NCBI GenBank assembly: GCA_907163375.1
Contig: CAJQUW010005757.1
Location: forward strand, 1-64,000
Length of the DNA stretch: 64,000 nucleotides
DNA from: Prostheceraeus crozeri
Taxonomy: Eukaryota > Platyhelminthes > Polycladida > Euryleptidae
Reading direction: 5' to 3'
Shown here: positions 14,501 to 29,500 of the stretch, piece by piece
How the letters are laid out: each line of letters opens with the position of its first letter
Position numbering within the stretch: the stretch's first letter is position 1
Program-made: the position numbers and the translations under genes
Notes under the pieces: generated by a model
What the model saw: the letters and a program-made list of their open reading frames with translations, nothing else
Databases searched by the model: none
Told to the model about the DNA's origin: nothing

Positions 14501-17500
14501 TATTATGCGATGACTGACGATTAATATATGCATTCTATTCTCCTCTATTCTGCGAGCGCAATATTTCCAAGTTCGAACACTGAAACAATGCCACTCTCGC
14601 TATCGGAAGGATGTGTTTCAAGTGATTTACCATAATTTAAATTTATCCAAGATCATTAGAATATATGAAACATTGTGATTAGTGAGAGACTTCTGAGTTA
14701 AAATATAAATGAATGCTATGGATTAATACGACCAAGTTCCCAATGTAGGTAAATCAAAATCTTTTTCATTTTAGGTGCGAGTGGAAAATATTTATATATT
14801 ATTGACTATGCAAATAACAATCGTACAATATGAAATACATGCATAATGCAACATGCAACAAAGCAACATGAACTTTTTTGACCAGTGAATTGCAATTGAT
14901 TGGAATAATTGGCACCTGATCCAATCAGTTAATTGAATTAAAGATGGCCCATCAATCAATTAGTTGCATTTTAATTTCCAATCAACCAATTTTTTCCAGT
15001 TCCTGCACAGAACTATTATGAAATACTGAATTTTGAATAAAATCTATATTCTTAAGATAAGAATTGAATAAAAATAATATGAAGCAGGTATTATCATTTG
15101 CATAGGAAGTGTTTATAATTTATCACTCCATGTGAATAGTTCAAGGTCTTTGAGGAGCACAGCAAAAAACAAACACACTTGGGTAGTTTCAATGAAGATT
15201 AAGTGAGGCCCTGAGTCAATGCTAGGCGTGATTATAATTTCAGTTATCGATCATAGATTTCGTGATCGTACAAGTGGCTATCATGGCCATTATTAATATC
15301 GCACGGCTTTATCGGATTTGCAAGTATCAAGCAAACTTACTGTTAATGATTATTAATGATTAGTAACGTCTTTTATTTATGCGCTTATCATTCATTTCTG
15401 CATCATCGTGAAGATAAGTTAATATCCAAGACTACAACTATTACATACAATAATATCTTGCTTTCCGCAATGTATTAAGCTTGAATCGACGACTGCGAAA
15501 ATTCCAGCCTCAAAATGTTTCTTACATACCATCCCAAGATCATACTTAGGAACCTCTCCTTTGATGAGGTAGCACGCAATAAGGTGAAAATTTGTCTATT
15601 CATCATATTGTTTTAATGAAGGTCAATAATAATTGATACAGGAGTGGCTTGCATCATACAGATCATCTGATATATGAACGTTTTCATCCAACGTTTTGGA
15701 CACACCTTGTATTGAAGCATCTTCTCATCTTTCAATCTACCATCATGCACAGCGCAGAGAAGGATTGACTTGACAAGCTTGAACTTAGAAAACATACCCT
15801 CACTTGAAGCTGGGTCTCTTAAACTTTGAACAGAAGTTGAAGGTAAAACGTCGAGAAGGTAAGTAAAGTGCATTTCGTGAATGATATTTCCGAGAAAACA
15901 TGAATGTCGCTCACAGCGCTTAACGCATGCATATTAAAATCAGTTCATACTTGGAATCTTCGTTCGAGTAGACGGAGAATCAGTTCCACTTCCGCCTGCT
16001 TCATCTAAGAGACCTATGAGCATCTTCGATACTGGAAATGAATTTCACATTTCATATTTTCAACTTTTCGAACCACATATAGTATGTATCCCGCAGTTAT
16101 TCAAAAAAGGAATTAAAGTTTGTAAGACAACTATCTGTCATGCGTCTCTTTATAACTTTTCGTAGAGTTTAGAGCATTTCTACATCCTCGTATTATCGCA
16201 GTCAAATGAAATCGCACTTGTTGTTTTGATAATTTGCACTGTTGACTTAAAGTTGCAGATACAGAATTCATTATGCCAATGGTGAGCTGAATTTATTGTC
16301 ATTGCTCTTGTAAGTGCTGGTGACATGCTGGAAAACATGAACTATTAGATAAGATAATATACATCTTCACTGACTCACAATGTCATAAATCGGCGAATGC
16401 ATTAAAAATCGAATTTAATAATTGCAAACAGATGACCACTGAAGGAACAAAATTCTTCAATAGCTTTAAGTTAATCTGCATTAATATCTGATAGGTCATT
16501 AAATATACGAATAATAAATGAATTTCTCACTAAGAATTTTCCTTCCAGGATCAGTTGAACCTCTTTCGACGCAAGATATTCCTCATAAACCTCCCGCTGA
16601 TATGAAGTAAGGCGACAAAACAGCACCTGAAAGAAGCAGCGCTTAGTATTATGTCGATTACCAATGTCTACAATGCAGATAGACCAATAGGCCTATTTTC
16701 TAGAAGTAGGTATTTGCAACAAAAATCTAACCTGTTCATTTTTGTTTGGTAATTGCAAATTGACATCACATTTCATTCGGCGAATCAGATACGGTTTGAT
16801 TGTGTCCCGTAAAACACACGCGCATTTGTAAGCAGCAGCAACAGCAATTTGATTTGCATTTGAGTATCCACCCTGAACAATAGGAACCGCGAAGTGCCTT
16901 TCAAAATCGGGAAGAGTTCCGAGTTTCCCAGGAAATACGAAGTCAAATAACGACCACAACTCCTTCAGATTATTCTGCATAGGGCTCCCGGACAGAATGA
17001 TTCGATGAGGTGTTTTCACCTGAAAGTCAGAACAATGCGAAATAGTTAATTAGCTTGATGCTGTAGTCTGTGATTCAATCAATAAGCGCACGCAATGTAG
17101 CCATGAAGGATAAAAATCGAATTTTTTAACTTAAAAATATCATGATTTAAACCAAGGCCATGATATTTATTATTGGCGGGAGCTTGCTGTGTATATTTCG
17201 CGCGTGATAGTTCATAACTGCTTCGTCGGCAAGCTTTGGCATCACTTACCAGATCATATCTTGAATCTGACCTATTTCAGATTTAATAACATTGATATTA
17301 TACGACATTTTCGAAAATTAAAAAATCGATCAAAATAGTAGAATAGAAACATTTCTTTTGAAAAGATTGGATTTATTACATTTCCAATTGAAGTAAGTTT
17401 CACTGATAAGTCTTAGAATGTGCAATGTCTATTTCGCCCAATCGAAAATGAGTATCTGATTAAACGAAGTTGAAAACAATCCATTTTACGCATCCCTGTC

Positions 17501-20500
17501 CCACTAGCAAGTTATCAAACCCTTAACCAAGTGAACTATCACGCCAAAAATTGAAGACAGATTCGTGCGTCACCTGTTGCATAAATTCGTCAGACAATAT
17601 GTATAGACTATTTCTGAAGACATCAGTTTAGGCTAAGATTGGCATCGGAATTCCATGCGTCAACAACTTCACGGTTGCTATGAATCGGAGAAAACATTTA
17701 CCCACTGAAGATAAAAAGTGATATAGCCTGCATCATAAAACTTGATAGTGGTATAAACCGTGATGCAAACATCCCTTGACGTTTAAAAACGTCAAAATCA
17801 CATCGATATAAGAATGCGTTACCTAATTATCTACACGATTCTCCACAAGGGCAGCTGTTTAAGTTTGGTATCTTTCGTTTCCTGGATCCTTCGAGTTTTA
17901 CCGTCGTGTTTCAATTTAATTAGAGGTTCCACGCTTCCGCGACAAAATGTGATGATTTCGAATTTAAGTACAAAAATGATCATATGTGAAGTTCTAATCT
18001 AGCATTTTTTTCCTAGTCTGCTGGAGTCGCTTCATGGTACAAAAATACAGGAGTGACAAAGCATGCTCACCTGTTTAGCTGCGATTGTTGCTTCGGCATT
18101 TGGATTCTTGATCTTATGACCTTCATCCAAAACGACATAATGCCAGCGTTTCTTTATCAACTGTTCACGATACATGACTAGAGTACTGAATGTTGTTATT
18201 AACACACCTGGATGAGCGGCAATGGTAGAAATGAGACGTTCCTGAAAAATGAATAGTATGGATGTTTGAATGAATAACTGTGTGTTTACATGTAGTCGTA
18301 CAAGCTTATCACGAGAAGGCGACAGCTCGTAAAGAAAAATAATTCGAAATGCATTATGATGTGCATGTGGCATCGCATGTAGTTAATTCTGGATGCAACG
18401 GATTTCTGGTACTGCAAAGTTTGATTCGCGATCCAAGTAAGCGACCTTATGCATAATTTTTTAAGTATTACACAATGCTTAAATGCAGAGCATTAGAAAA
18501 CGACATTACTTACTGGTCTGTTGTAACCTGTTCCACTGGCATGTAATATGGCTACTCGAAGAGGAGGCCACCAACGATGAAATTCGGATAACCATTGTTC
18601 CAATACTGTCGCTGGACAAACAAGTAAAACTGCTCCAAGTCCCTTAATTCCGAAATGTTCATCTACTACATTGCTGTTTTGCAATCCAGCGAGATATGCA
18701 ATCATTTGGATAGTTTTGCCAAGACCCATTTCATCTCCCAAAATACCACCCGCTCCATGACATCGAAGTTGCCATAACCAACGAACTCCGATTCGCTGAT
18801 ATGGGTAGAGACGACGCCAGACTATCTGTGGGACTGAGAATCCACCTTCCAACTCTTCACACTCTTCGTCTGCGTTGTCTTCCTCGTCTGATGAGAGATA
18901 ACCAGGATGCTCTTTCCGAATTCGTTCTCGAAGCAATAATTCACGTCTGAAGCGCCTAAAACACATAAAGTACATTAGAAGGACAAAACCAGGTAAAGTC
19001 GAAGCCACATGATTCGGCTCCGCGTATATTGGAAATTTCATTCAACCTCCCATTTTTGTGCGAATCTCCCATTGAACGTGCATTAAAACCTCCACTGAAA
19101 TTGTCACCGCATAATTCGGTGCATGTTCAACAACAGTGAGACACGCTCGTTTCGCATGCTCGTAATTCACCAGATTCAGAATAACATAGCTTCGGATTGG
19201 TTCGCATTTAGACGCAACACTTATGAAATACACGTATGGGTTGCTGAAAAGTAAAGCCTCCTTGCCTTTAAATGCTGGTTGAAGCCTCCTAATTAAGCCA
19301 TTTATTAGGACTTTTCATTATTAAGATTTATAATTTCCTAACAATGAGCGCAAGATCAGAAGTAGAGTAGAACTGTGAAAAGACTTTAATCAAAGAGCAA
19401 TTTCTAATTTTCGACGTAATCAGCTACGGTCATCACACACTTCCTCCATAGATTCACTGGTTTATGACATCCTAATCCAGTATATTCATGCTCTAGAAGT
19501 GTATTTGAACGTTGTATGGTAAGCATTTAGCAATTTACTACGTTAAATCACCTGACATGTTTACTTCAGCAGTTCGCGAAATTTGACACATTTAAGAAAG
19601 TCGAATTACTAGGATTATAATGTGCACCGATTCTGTGATGACAAACGAATGGCTGACCCTGAAAGCGATGAAACAGTTTGTTTCCATCCTATTTACAAAA
19701 GCAACGCACAATTTTGTGCATGTATATCAGCGATATCTCTTTCCTCGTCGATTTCTGAATATATTCAATAATAATTGCGAGATCATTGAAGGATGAGGCA
19801 GCCGTGTCAGTTTGAATTTGCATCACACAGGCTCAATAACTAACTTTTTAATCACTTGGCTGCCAAAATACTGTACAATATAGACCGCCCATTTACAGTG
19901 CATGTATATGTGAATAGAAAAATCGAATACATACTGCAAGTTGTCATGGAGCGCTTCAACAACCAAGTTAGCTATGTCGCTGGTACCACTAGCATATCAG
20001 CAGTAACAGATTCAGTCTTAAACAACTTTCAAATTCCCAGCACTCACAAGGTGATCAATGCAATGTGATGACTGAATGTACATTTGAGAAATCGCCTCAA
20101 GGCTGCTTTTATAAAAAACAAATCTGCATTTCTGAATACTCTCAATCTACACATAAATTTCATCGTTAACAAAACTGTGTCGGACGTAAGATTAAAAAGT
20201 CATTAATTCTAATTGCATGATAGCATGCATAATTTTTGTTTGGAGTGTATGAGAAACAATTCCATCATATTTGTTTCCCTTCGGTGTTTACAAACTATGA
20301 TGAGAAGTTCTGCTTTATCATAAAACTTTTAAAATTGATGTCGTCGAGCCCAGCATCATTTTGACGTTCCCACATTCAGCGAATATACAGGCCTATGTGA
20401 CTTTACTCAAAAATATTTCGATGCAAGTTTTTCTCGATATGTATGAAAAAGTAGGCCTGTATGTACGACATGACGAATTGCTCATAAATTATGTGGCGTA

Positions 20501-23500
20501 AATAGAACCAGTAGCATGGTTTCAATTGAAACTTACTGAATTCTTTTTTCATATGAATCGAAATCTGCGTCATCTTTTACTCGATTTCCACTTAGACGTT
20601 CAACATGTCCACTGCGTTTCTTCTTCACTTCTCGATACTCATCTTCCAAAGATTTGCCCTTCCGTTTCCTTCCAACACTTGGCAGTTCTACAATTAAATA
20701 TTTGTAAATACTTCATAATGAAATTAATTTTGCTACATTTTGCATCCAAATGTTATCAAATCATGTTACTGATGATAATGCGTGGAGTCTCTGCAACTCC
20801 CATCCACTTATTTTATCCCAATTAGCTATGTGATTTTTCAGGAAGTCTGCGACCTGCGTGCAGTGCAGTTCCGCCCGCTCTCTGTAAAATGATGTATGAT
20901 CGAATATTATTCGACTTTTTTTATCTAGTTATGTCACTCTATGTGAGCTGTAAAAAACAGAAAATAGCAAACAATAGGTTTTATTTATCAACAGGGAAAT
21001 TACTAAGATACGCAATGATCGCATGCCAACAGAGACACTTGTCATGCGATAGTTTACACATAACTGTACATATTGATAAGCGGCATAGGTCATTTAATGT
21101 CGTCAATTGCTCTTTTATCCGATGAAGTATCGGCGAAGAGAGCAAAGATCGGCGATCGCGCAATCGTTGAGATGGCTGCGGAGCTTCGTGACAAAGAAAC
21201 CTGCAGCCGAAAACGCTCCTTCCGCTTCAAAGCTTGTAGGTGGTATAGCCTTCAAATATTCGAAGAGTTTTTCCTAAGTGGCCAGTCGATTTAAAACTAG
21301 CGAATACCCTTTTATATGATTGAGTACATCGACTGATGAAGAGAGTGAACCTGCTCCACACTTTCCTTTTGGCGAAAGATATTCTTTCAGCTCCTCTTCT
21401 CGTTTTTCATGATTGGCACATGTTCTTCTCGAGATAGTTCGCCACTTGATTCGGTACTTGAAAATGATACATAACTTTCAAGCGTCTTTTTCGTTCATAA
21501 TCAATCTGCTTTGCTGGCTAAATGAAGGAGGAAAATCATTCGAGGGAAAAGATATTCGTCAAAAAATCAAGAATAAGAGACTTAAGCTTATTTGTCCGAA
21601 TATTTTTCCCGACCAAAACATAAAGTACTGTATAATTCCCAGTAAAACCCCCTGGTTGTCAGCTGTTTATCTGGCAATGCCCATTCCCAATCGAACACAA
21701 GCTAAGAGGTACTTACTTATTGTATCAAGTTCTTCATCAATCATCTCATCAGGACGCCATTCCCCAGCTTGGTCATCATAGATGGAATCATTACCATCAC
21801 TGTCATCACTGAATTGCAGATCGACATCCGGCCGACCGTCAGACATGAACGAATGTTGAATTCCAAATCTTTGCTTTCGAGGTTTGAAATCTCCAACGTC
21901 CGGTTTCATTCGAGCTTTACTTTTGCCATCAAAGAAATTTCTACCGGAGGCTGAACTTCTCGGAAATTTTGGCTCGTCAGATGTTTGCTGCAATGGTACG
22001 GCACAAAATGTTGATTCGTTTAAAACTTTTTCTGTCAATATATTATAAAATCAAAAGAAGCTGAAGACTAGGAAATCTTATCAAGACTTAATCAAACCAG
22101 CCAATAAGACGAGATCGCTGGATTATCAACATTTACATGCTTGAGTTCCTCTCACTTGCCAGCTTCTCAATAAAGAATTCACCTTTCTTGAATGCTTGGC
22201 TGTTTTCCGTTCTGCAATTTCAAATGGTGTCATTTCTCCGCGTGTAACTCGTTGATCGAGTCCCAAATTGAAGTCAACACGAGCGTCTTGGTCATCTTCA
22301 TCAGCTTCGTCTTTGTCTTCAAATGACATTTTTAGAGCTAACAAACGACTGTCAGTAGCAGCACGGCGACTTTTCAATGATTCTAGATGCTTTACCTGCA
22401 AATTAATGAGCCAGTGATGCAATTGAGATCTTAAGGTCCTCCGACATATGGTCAGCTTACCTTCATTTCTAAAGCACATTCGGCGGACCTTATTTTCCGC
22501 TTCAAAATGGAATCCATTTTGTCATGCTTAAGAAGACTTTCCAAGTAGATCTCTGCACGTCTAAGGTCAGCCTCAGCCATTCTAAAATATCAGAAACCTG
22601 AAGATGATGTCAATGGCAGATATTTTCAGTTTCTGTTTACTGATGCATGTTTCACAAGCACGGCCAACCAAATATGCAAAATGCATATTTCAGCTTCAAT
22701 TGCATAAAAATGCATGTAATGAAAATAAATGTTTTCAATACATATATAGATGATTTCTAGAAAAAACATTAGTTATTATAAACAACGCGTGTCTCGCTTC
22801 CTGTCTTGACACATGTATTCTCCTTTCTGTCTTTTGCCGCCAAACTTCATGCATTTTGAAAGCGGTTAGAGCAATGATAGCTTTTATGCCGAAGATGATG
22901 CACGAGTTTTGTTTGACGCACAACCTCCACAGAGTTGCTGATAAATAGTAATTGAATTCTATCCGAGTCAATAAATCGGTATCATTAGCCAAAAGGGTGC
23001 TATGAAAAGCAACTTCACGTTATCGCAAACTCGAAAAAGCTCACATACCACTGCCACCCTCCCCGATAATTACCCATTGGGCTGGATGGAATCAGTGGAA
23101 TACTACCTTACTAATTATGAGGCCTTGTAAAAATAATTTTTGACTTGGAGGATGATTGCACAACAAACGCTTGCCTCAAGAAACTACATGTAATCGTAAA
23201 AGAGGACACAGAGATTGCTACAAGAAGCATTGTTGAAATTTCCTCTAAATATGGCTCTATTCCTCGCTATCTGAAGCAATTTCAAGACCGCAAGTGTAAT
23301 CCGTCTCAAGCCAAACAACTGACTGATGATGCAAGTGATGATTCTGATTCCACACTTAAGTTGGAACATATTCATCTAAAGAACATCGGATTTTTTAGGT
23401 GGTAGGACAGCTCAGTTGGCAAAGAGCCGCGCTTCGGTATGGAAGTGCAGATGGTCCAGGGTTCGAGTCTGTTCGCCTCAGGAGGCACCACCGCTATCAC

Positions 23501-26500
23501 TAGAGGTTGCTAACCTCAACCTGGTGAGAGTTGCGAGTATGTGAAGACTGTCCCACCCCAGATTACTAATATGGCTTCGTGTCTTGGATGGGGCAGGAAT
23601 GTGCAAAACAATCCGCGAAGCTGGTTTACAGGGACTTTGAAGGATATTCATTGGAAGAAGAATTGTTACTGTCAGTTTCCCGTCACCTCCTCTGACGCTG
23701 AGAGTAGGCCTATTTCCGAATACAAAGCATTTGAAGGAGTAATCGCACTAGCACGACTTCAGGAAAACGTTCGTATGTACTATGTATCAGAAATGAACTC
23801 ATATCACTGATAGATTATTTACCATCTATGCATGCACAGACTAGAGAGTTCCACCTGGAGAATAACAAAGCTCTAAGAAACTAGAAATTAACATCATCTT
23901 CTCTGCTTATCCAACGCTTGAAATAAGTGACCGAAACTATCAGTGGCGATGAACACACAACTTAATGCTCATGTTTTTCAAAAAAATCTGTTCCGATTCA
24001 CTTCCGTTATCTCTCTCCTACTATGTCACTTAATACAATGTACGATATACATGTTAACTACCTATTTTTCAAATGATTTAGTACACACTGCGCAAACTGG
24101 TTTACTGTATTTAACGATAGAACATGGTGGCAAAAATCAATTGCTCTGACGACCTTAAAAATTTCTTCAGTATATAACAAATTAGTAACGCAAATGTAGG
24201 TTATTTGAGACACCACAAAATTAAGTCAGTTTGCTCATGGAAGTGATATTCATGCTTTACATCAGTGTTCACCTAACTAGGAGTTTCGCTCCACGCCCCC
24301 TTCACACGTAGCATGATGCTGCCCACCTAGTTTTCATCCATTTTATGTAGTTCCCGAAACAAAATCAGCAATTCGAGAATCGACTTCTTTACTATTAAAT
24401 TGCGCAGCTGTTCCACCAAGTATAAAAGCCCTTTATTCTTTATACTCCTTTCATGACTATTAAAACCTACCGTCATTAAAATCTGTCCAATGTTTTGAAA
24501 CGTGCATGTCGAGTCTCATGATCGAGCCTTCTTCTGTTGAACCCCTCTCCCTCCTCCCTATAATCGTCCGTCAACTCATGATTGCTCCAACAGACGTCGC
24601 ATCGCCCCACTTTGAGAACACTGCTTTAAATGATTGACCACACTTCTGTCCCTATAAAAACTGAAAATTTGCTATCTGGCTTTTGGGATGCCGGTCATCA
24701 TCTAAATCGATCATGAAGTTAAAACTCGACATTTCAGACAAATGACATCAAGGTGAACGAAATACAGCAGCAACAGCTTTGCGAATTCATGCGATGACGT
24801 GTTAATCATCAATCATTCAAGGTATTCAATGCAACAAGAAACCAAGATTCATGGAAGGTCATTAACTGGAAGGTCAACTTTTCTGGAAATGGAATTTCCC
24901 CAAAGGGAGTATTTTTCGCGACGAAATCAAACGTGGACGTCGTGGGGGCCACCATCGACGACAGTTTCCCAGCTATGTCAGGGTATATGAATGAAGCCGT
25001 GAAAATCTCTAGTCTGAAGTGAGGACTCGTCCACATTTGTAAAATCTGCGTGCAGAGCCATATTAGTATCTATCCAGTTCTCAAAGTTCTCGCATTTCGG
25101 ATGAAATATTTAATTATCAAAAATGTTATAAAATCACCTCATGTCGTAATTCATGTTTCGCAGCTGTTTCTCCATCTTCTCTTTCTCATTTTCTTCCATT
25201 TTAGAAAGCTTTCTTTCAACTTGGTCCATGACCCCTGAAATTGGATAAGTTAAGATATATTTAAAAGCAATGTGGTGTTGAGTTCTTCTGGCAGAGTGGA
25301 TCACTAGGGCTTGATATGTTCGCAAAAATCGCATGCGTGTATAGGACACACTTGCCGCAGTGGTGGACAAGATATTCAGGCTCAAAGTCATTTCGGGATT
25401 TTGCTACTATTTATGACTGAATGGTGGCCTTCAATTTGTCCTCAAGATGCCCAAAATGTGATAGGAGCACCAAGTTAGATAACTGGAATTTAAACTGTCA
25501 AAGCAATTAATATTTACAATGTCAATACAATAATTGAGTTGTGAGAGTAACGAGAGTTATGGTAAGCATATGGACAACTGCAAGACTGGTCAAAAATCAG
25601 ATATATTGTGCATTCTGTTTTCTTCGTGGATTTCAAGGAGGGAGAACCGGAGAATATGGGACTATTAAATTGATTTGGTCAATAGAAATCATTGAATGAA
25701 ATAAATTATATTCCAGATATTCCAAAAGATAGTAGATAGTCGGTGAAAGATAGCTGCTGGCTCGATAGACGCCAACCCCACCAATACATTGAGCAGCCTG
25801 TCTGTTGATAGACCGGGTGTACGGCTTCTTTGACAAGTCGCTGATGGCCGTTAGCCTATTATGTGCAGTAGACACTTTTGTGATCAGTCCATTGCATTAG
25901 GTATTTATCTAGAAGTCTATGATCGAGATGTTGACTTTCTTGCTTATTAATTTGCAGACAAAGATGACATTGCTTAGAATCTTTCTACACTTAATGATGT
26001 GTTCAGATACTTTGAAAAAGGAACCTAAAATAATCTCCTCCTTTGTTATCTTTAATTTCGAAAGAGTCAATTAACCCAACGTTTTGTCCGCCAATGACTT
26101 AGTAATGTAGTCATTGTAACTTTTTACAATTTTTTTGGTGCACAGCTATAAGACTTCTGTTATCATCTACTTTTTATTCCATCAGAGCTATCATAGAGCC
26201 ATGGGTTAAGTATGATGAGAGTCACTTGCAAGTATCAGAAAAATCAAAATTAAAGGAATGTAAATCTGTTTCAAATTCTTTGGCAGTATTAGTAGCTTTG
26301 TAGCACTCTGTAAAATTTGCGCTGAATTTTAGAAAATATGAGCATTAATTATGAAAGACAGAACCTCTCCTTTCAAGACTGACTATTTCACGACAATCTA
26401 ATACGCCAAACAAATTATATTTCGTCTGCACTTTAATTAAAAGCTTCAATGTAACTTCCCAAATGTGATGGTGCACCGTTGCACCGGTTATCATACCCGG

Positions 26501-29500
26501 TGCACCGATGCGAGCAGGTGTACCTAGCGCACAGCCATACACGGTTCGCCAGAAACAGCTTATAGTTGAAGTTAAAAGTCACGCTTAATAGGTTTTCGTA
26601 TACAATAATCCATCAATATTTTTAACTAAGTATGCCAGCTTCTATTTCATGTCAAGCTGATGATCCCATGTGAAGAGGAACTATCATACATGTATTGCTT
26701 TATGTATGTCCTCTATATTAATAATTGTAGGAGTTATCACAATAAATTGTAGCATGAATTGTTATTATTTGTTCATATTTACAATGCGGCATGGCGGTTG
26801 CATATATATTTGCATTTATTTATGTCTATTTTTTATTTCTTAGTGGTTCTCATAATTAGCTGATCAGCACATGCGCCATGAGCAGTATTTGATGACCGCT
26901 GAATTTCTTCGCTATTTATTCACATGCAGGTGTTGAAATTATCAAAACACTAATTAATGAAATACCGATGTATTCTGTCATCTGGGGTAGTATAAAGCTA
27001 GCAACTGCTGCAGCATCAGCGTGGGTATTAGTAGTAGAAAATACAGTAGTCTCAGCGCACTCTCCAAAAACCATGGGAGGATCAATTAAGGTTACATAAA
27101 TTTCTGCTAATAAATTGCATCATGAACACAACTGGACACACCATCAATTGGAATGTAATGTCACACGGAAAGTACGCTATAAATGTTTGGCCATAAATAT
27201 TGGTCTCCAAGAATTAATTTATCATGACGAACACTGGAGCAAAATCGAATTTCTGCTAAATACCAGTAAGTCACGGATACACCCTCAATTGAAGTGCGAC
27301 ATTACATGCAAGGCAACTAATCTTTGCGCTTAGTTAACAATTGAATCTTGTAGCACAATAAACCATGCTGGATCAAAAACCAGAGAGACACATCCATACG
27401 TACATTTCAAAAGAAAAATGAAATAATTAGCGCCTTGTCACAGTAGCAAATTGTGTCATGTAAGGCAACTAATCTTTGCGCTATAAGTATTGATCACCAT
27501 GAATCCATCATGCAAGTCAGAGCTTCGGGTTACCAATTGAATTCAAATACAAATAGCGTTGACTGCAGGTAGATAAGTCATTAGAAGAGTTGGTCAATGA
27601 TTGGTACAGAATCAATAATTCGATTGAATGTGCTAATGCAATGTCACATTTCAATTGAGGGTGCGTCCATGACTTAATGGTATTTAGCAGAAATTTGGTT
27701 TTCGCTCCAGTGTTTGTCATGATAAATTGATTCATGGTGACCAACATTTATAGCGCAAAGATCAGATACCTTACGTGACATAATGTACTTTCCGAGTGAT
27801 CTGTAATGTCACATTTCAATTGAGGTTGTGTCCAGGTGCTTCTAAGATGCAATTTATTAGCTGAAATTTATGTAACCTATTGCTTTGGAGTGCACTGAGA
27901 CTCCTATATTTCCTACTACTGGCATAGCGGAATGTTAGTTGCTACTTCTAGTAGCAGCAAAAAGCACAGTATGAATAGTTAAAGTTTTGCAACAATTATC
28001 CCAGTGTTACACTGCTGTACGATATTTCTATAAAAGCCACTTCATCGCAATATGTCTCGTACAATCCTTTTTAAAATACAATTGTACAATTTTTGTACAA
28101 TCAATTTAAAAAAATGCGAAATAAAACTAACTAGGTGATATTTAGAGAATTCCCACGAATTCTTGAGAATTGTTGCAGAGCACTTGTTTCACTATAAAGA
28201 TGGTATACAGACGATTAACAATGAAGAAAAACCGGAGTAAATTCAAATTTGAAAGCCTAAATTTGAGATAACAAGATCAGTTGATTGCTAGTGATTTTCC
28301 TGGCTACTCCCCTATAGAAAAAGTCCTTGAGCCAGCTTAGCACTAGGGTAGATGCTAGCGCTAACTTTGACATTATTGTTAGCATTACCACAAGGTATAT
28401 ATTTGCATTATTATTTGGCATGCACTAGAATAGCGCTATGTTTGCGCTACATCAATTCATGCGAAAATGTTAGTTAGTTCTAGACTATCAGCATGTCACG
28501 AATGTCGTGCTTTCTAGTCTATGTGCTCTCTAGTTAGTTTTCTATGTCTATTAATGAGGTCCATGAAATTTGATGTAACTGGTAAACTGCGTATTTGACG
28601 ACCGTTCATTCAATTATGTATTCCGGTGTGACTCTTCCTACTTTCCCTGCTCTCAGTGTCAGGGCGGAAAGTTTAATGCAGCTCAGAATTTCCGGGAGAA
28701 AAACATGTGCAATTTTTGGAAGTTGACTGAGTTTCCGCGTTAACTTTATTTCTGTGTCCATTTGTTTACTGAAGATGTAATACTGACATATCGAGGTTTG
28801 TGGCTCCTAGAGAACTTTATCAAGTTTGCACTTGGCTCTCTCGTTTTCCGAGGGGAAAAAGTAAGTAATAGAGGTTTTCCGACATACCTGCACCTTTCAG
28901 ATGAAGACATGAATGAAAAGCAAGATGCAGGCTTCTTATCACTCTAAGATTTGAAACAGGACGACTGGGTTGCTGTAAAATTTGAATAAAAGCTAACGGT
29001 GCATCGGTCAAGTAGAGATAGACAATGATGTGCGTTGCAGCTGTCCTGCTACATTTAAGGAAGCGAAGGTGGTCCAGGGCGGTGAGAGAACTCCTGTTGA
29101 TTTATATGTCAACCTGCACTTTGTTTGAAGGATGTCATATGGCAATTTGAAACCGCTAGTGCCAAAGAGAAAATTCCGCGGTCAAAATTTTCACGTCAAT
29201 GCTGATTCTAGATAGTGACATCCCTCATTTCCTTTCCTAGTTTCTCTGGCATTAAATTTTTCTTTAGACCCATTCTTTATGTTGTCATGAAGTCATTAAT
29301 GCTTCACGAAGTTGTAATTTTGTGATGAAGGGTTCTAAAAATACAACGTTTTTCTATCGACAATTCAAAGAAGTCGAAATTTCGGCCGAATTACGACAAT
29401 TCAGATTTGTCATTTCTGCAAGAGTTATCAATATAAGTGTCATTTAACCTATTAATGAAAACAGATATTACAGCAGCTGACCTCTATAGCATACCATAAC

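Noticed and set aside
15613..15873. 86-residue minus frame in CSB intron 10 as an extra exon
   Set aside because: Exons 10 and 11 already join in frame and match CSB without a gap.
22461..22581. ATG of exon 3 as the CSB start codon
   Set aside because: Exons 1 and 2 join in phase with it and carry conserved CSB N-terminal motifs.
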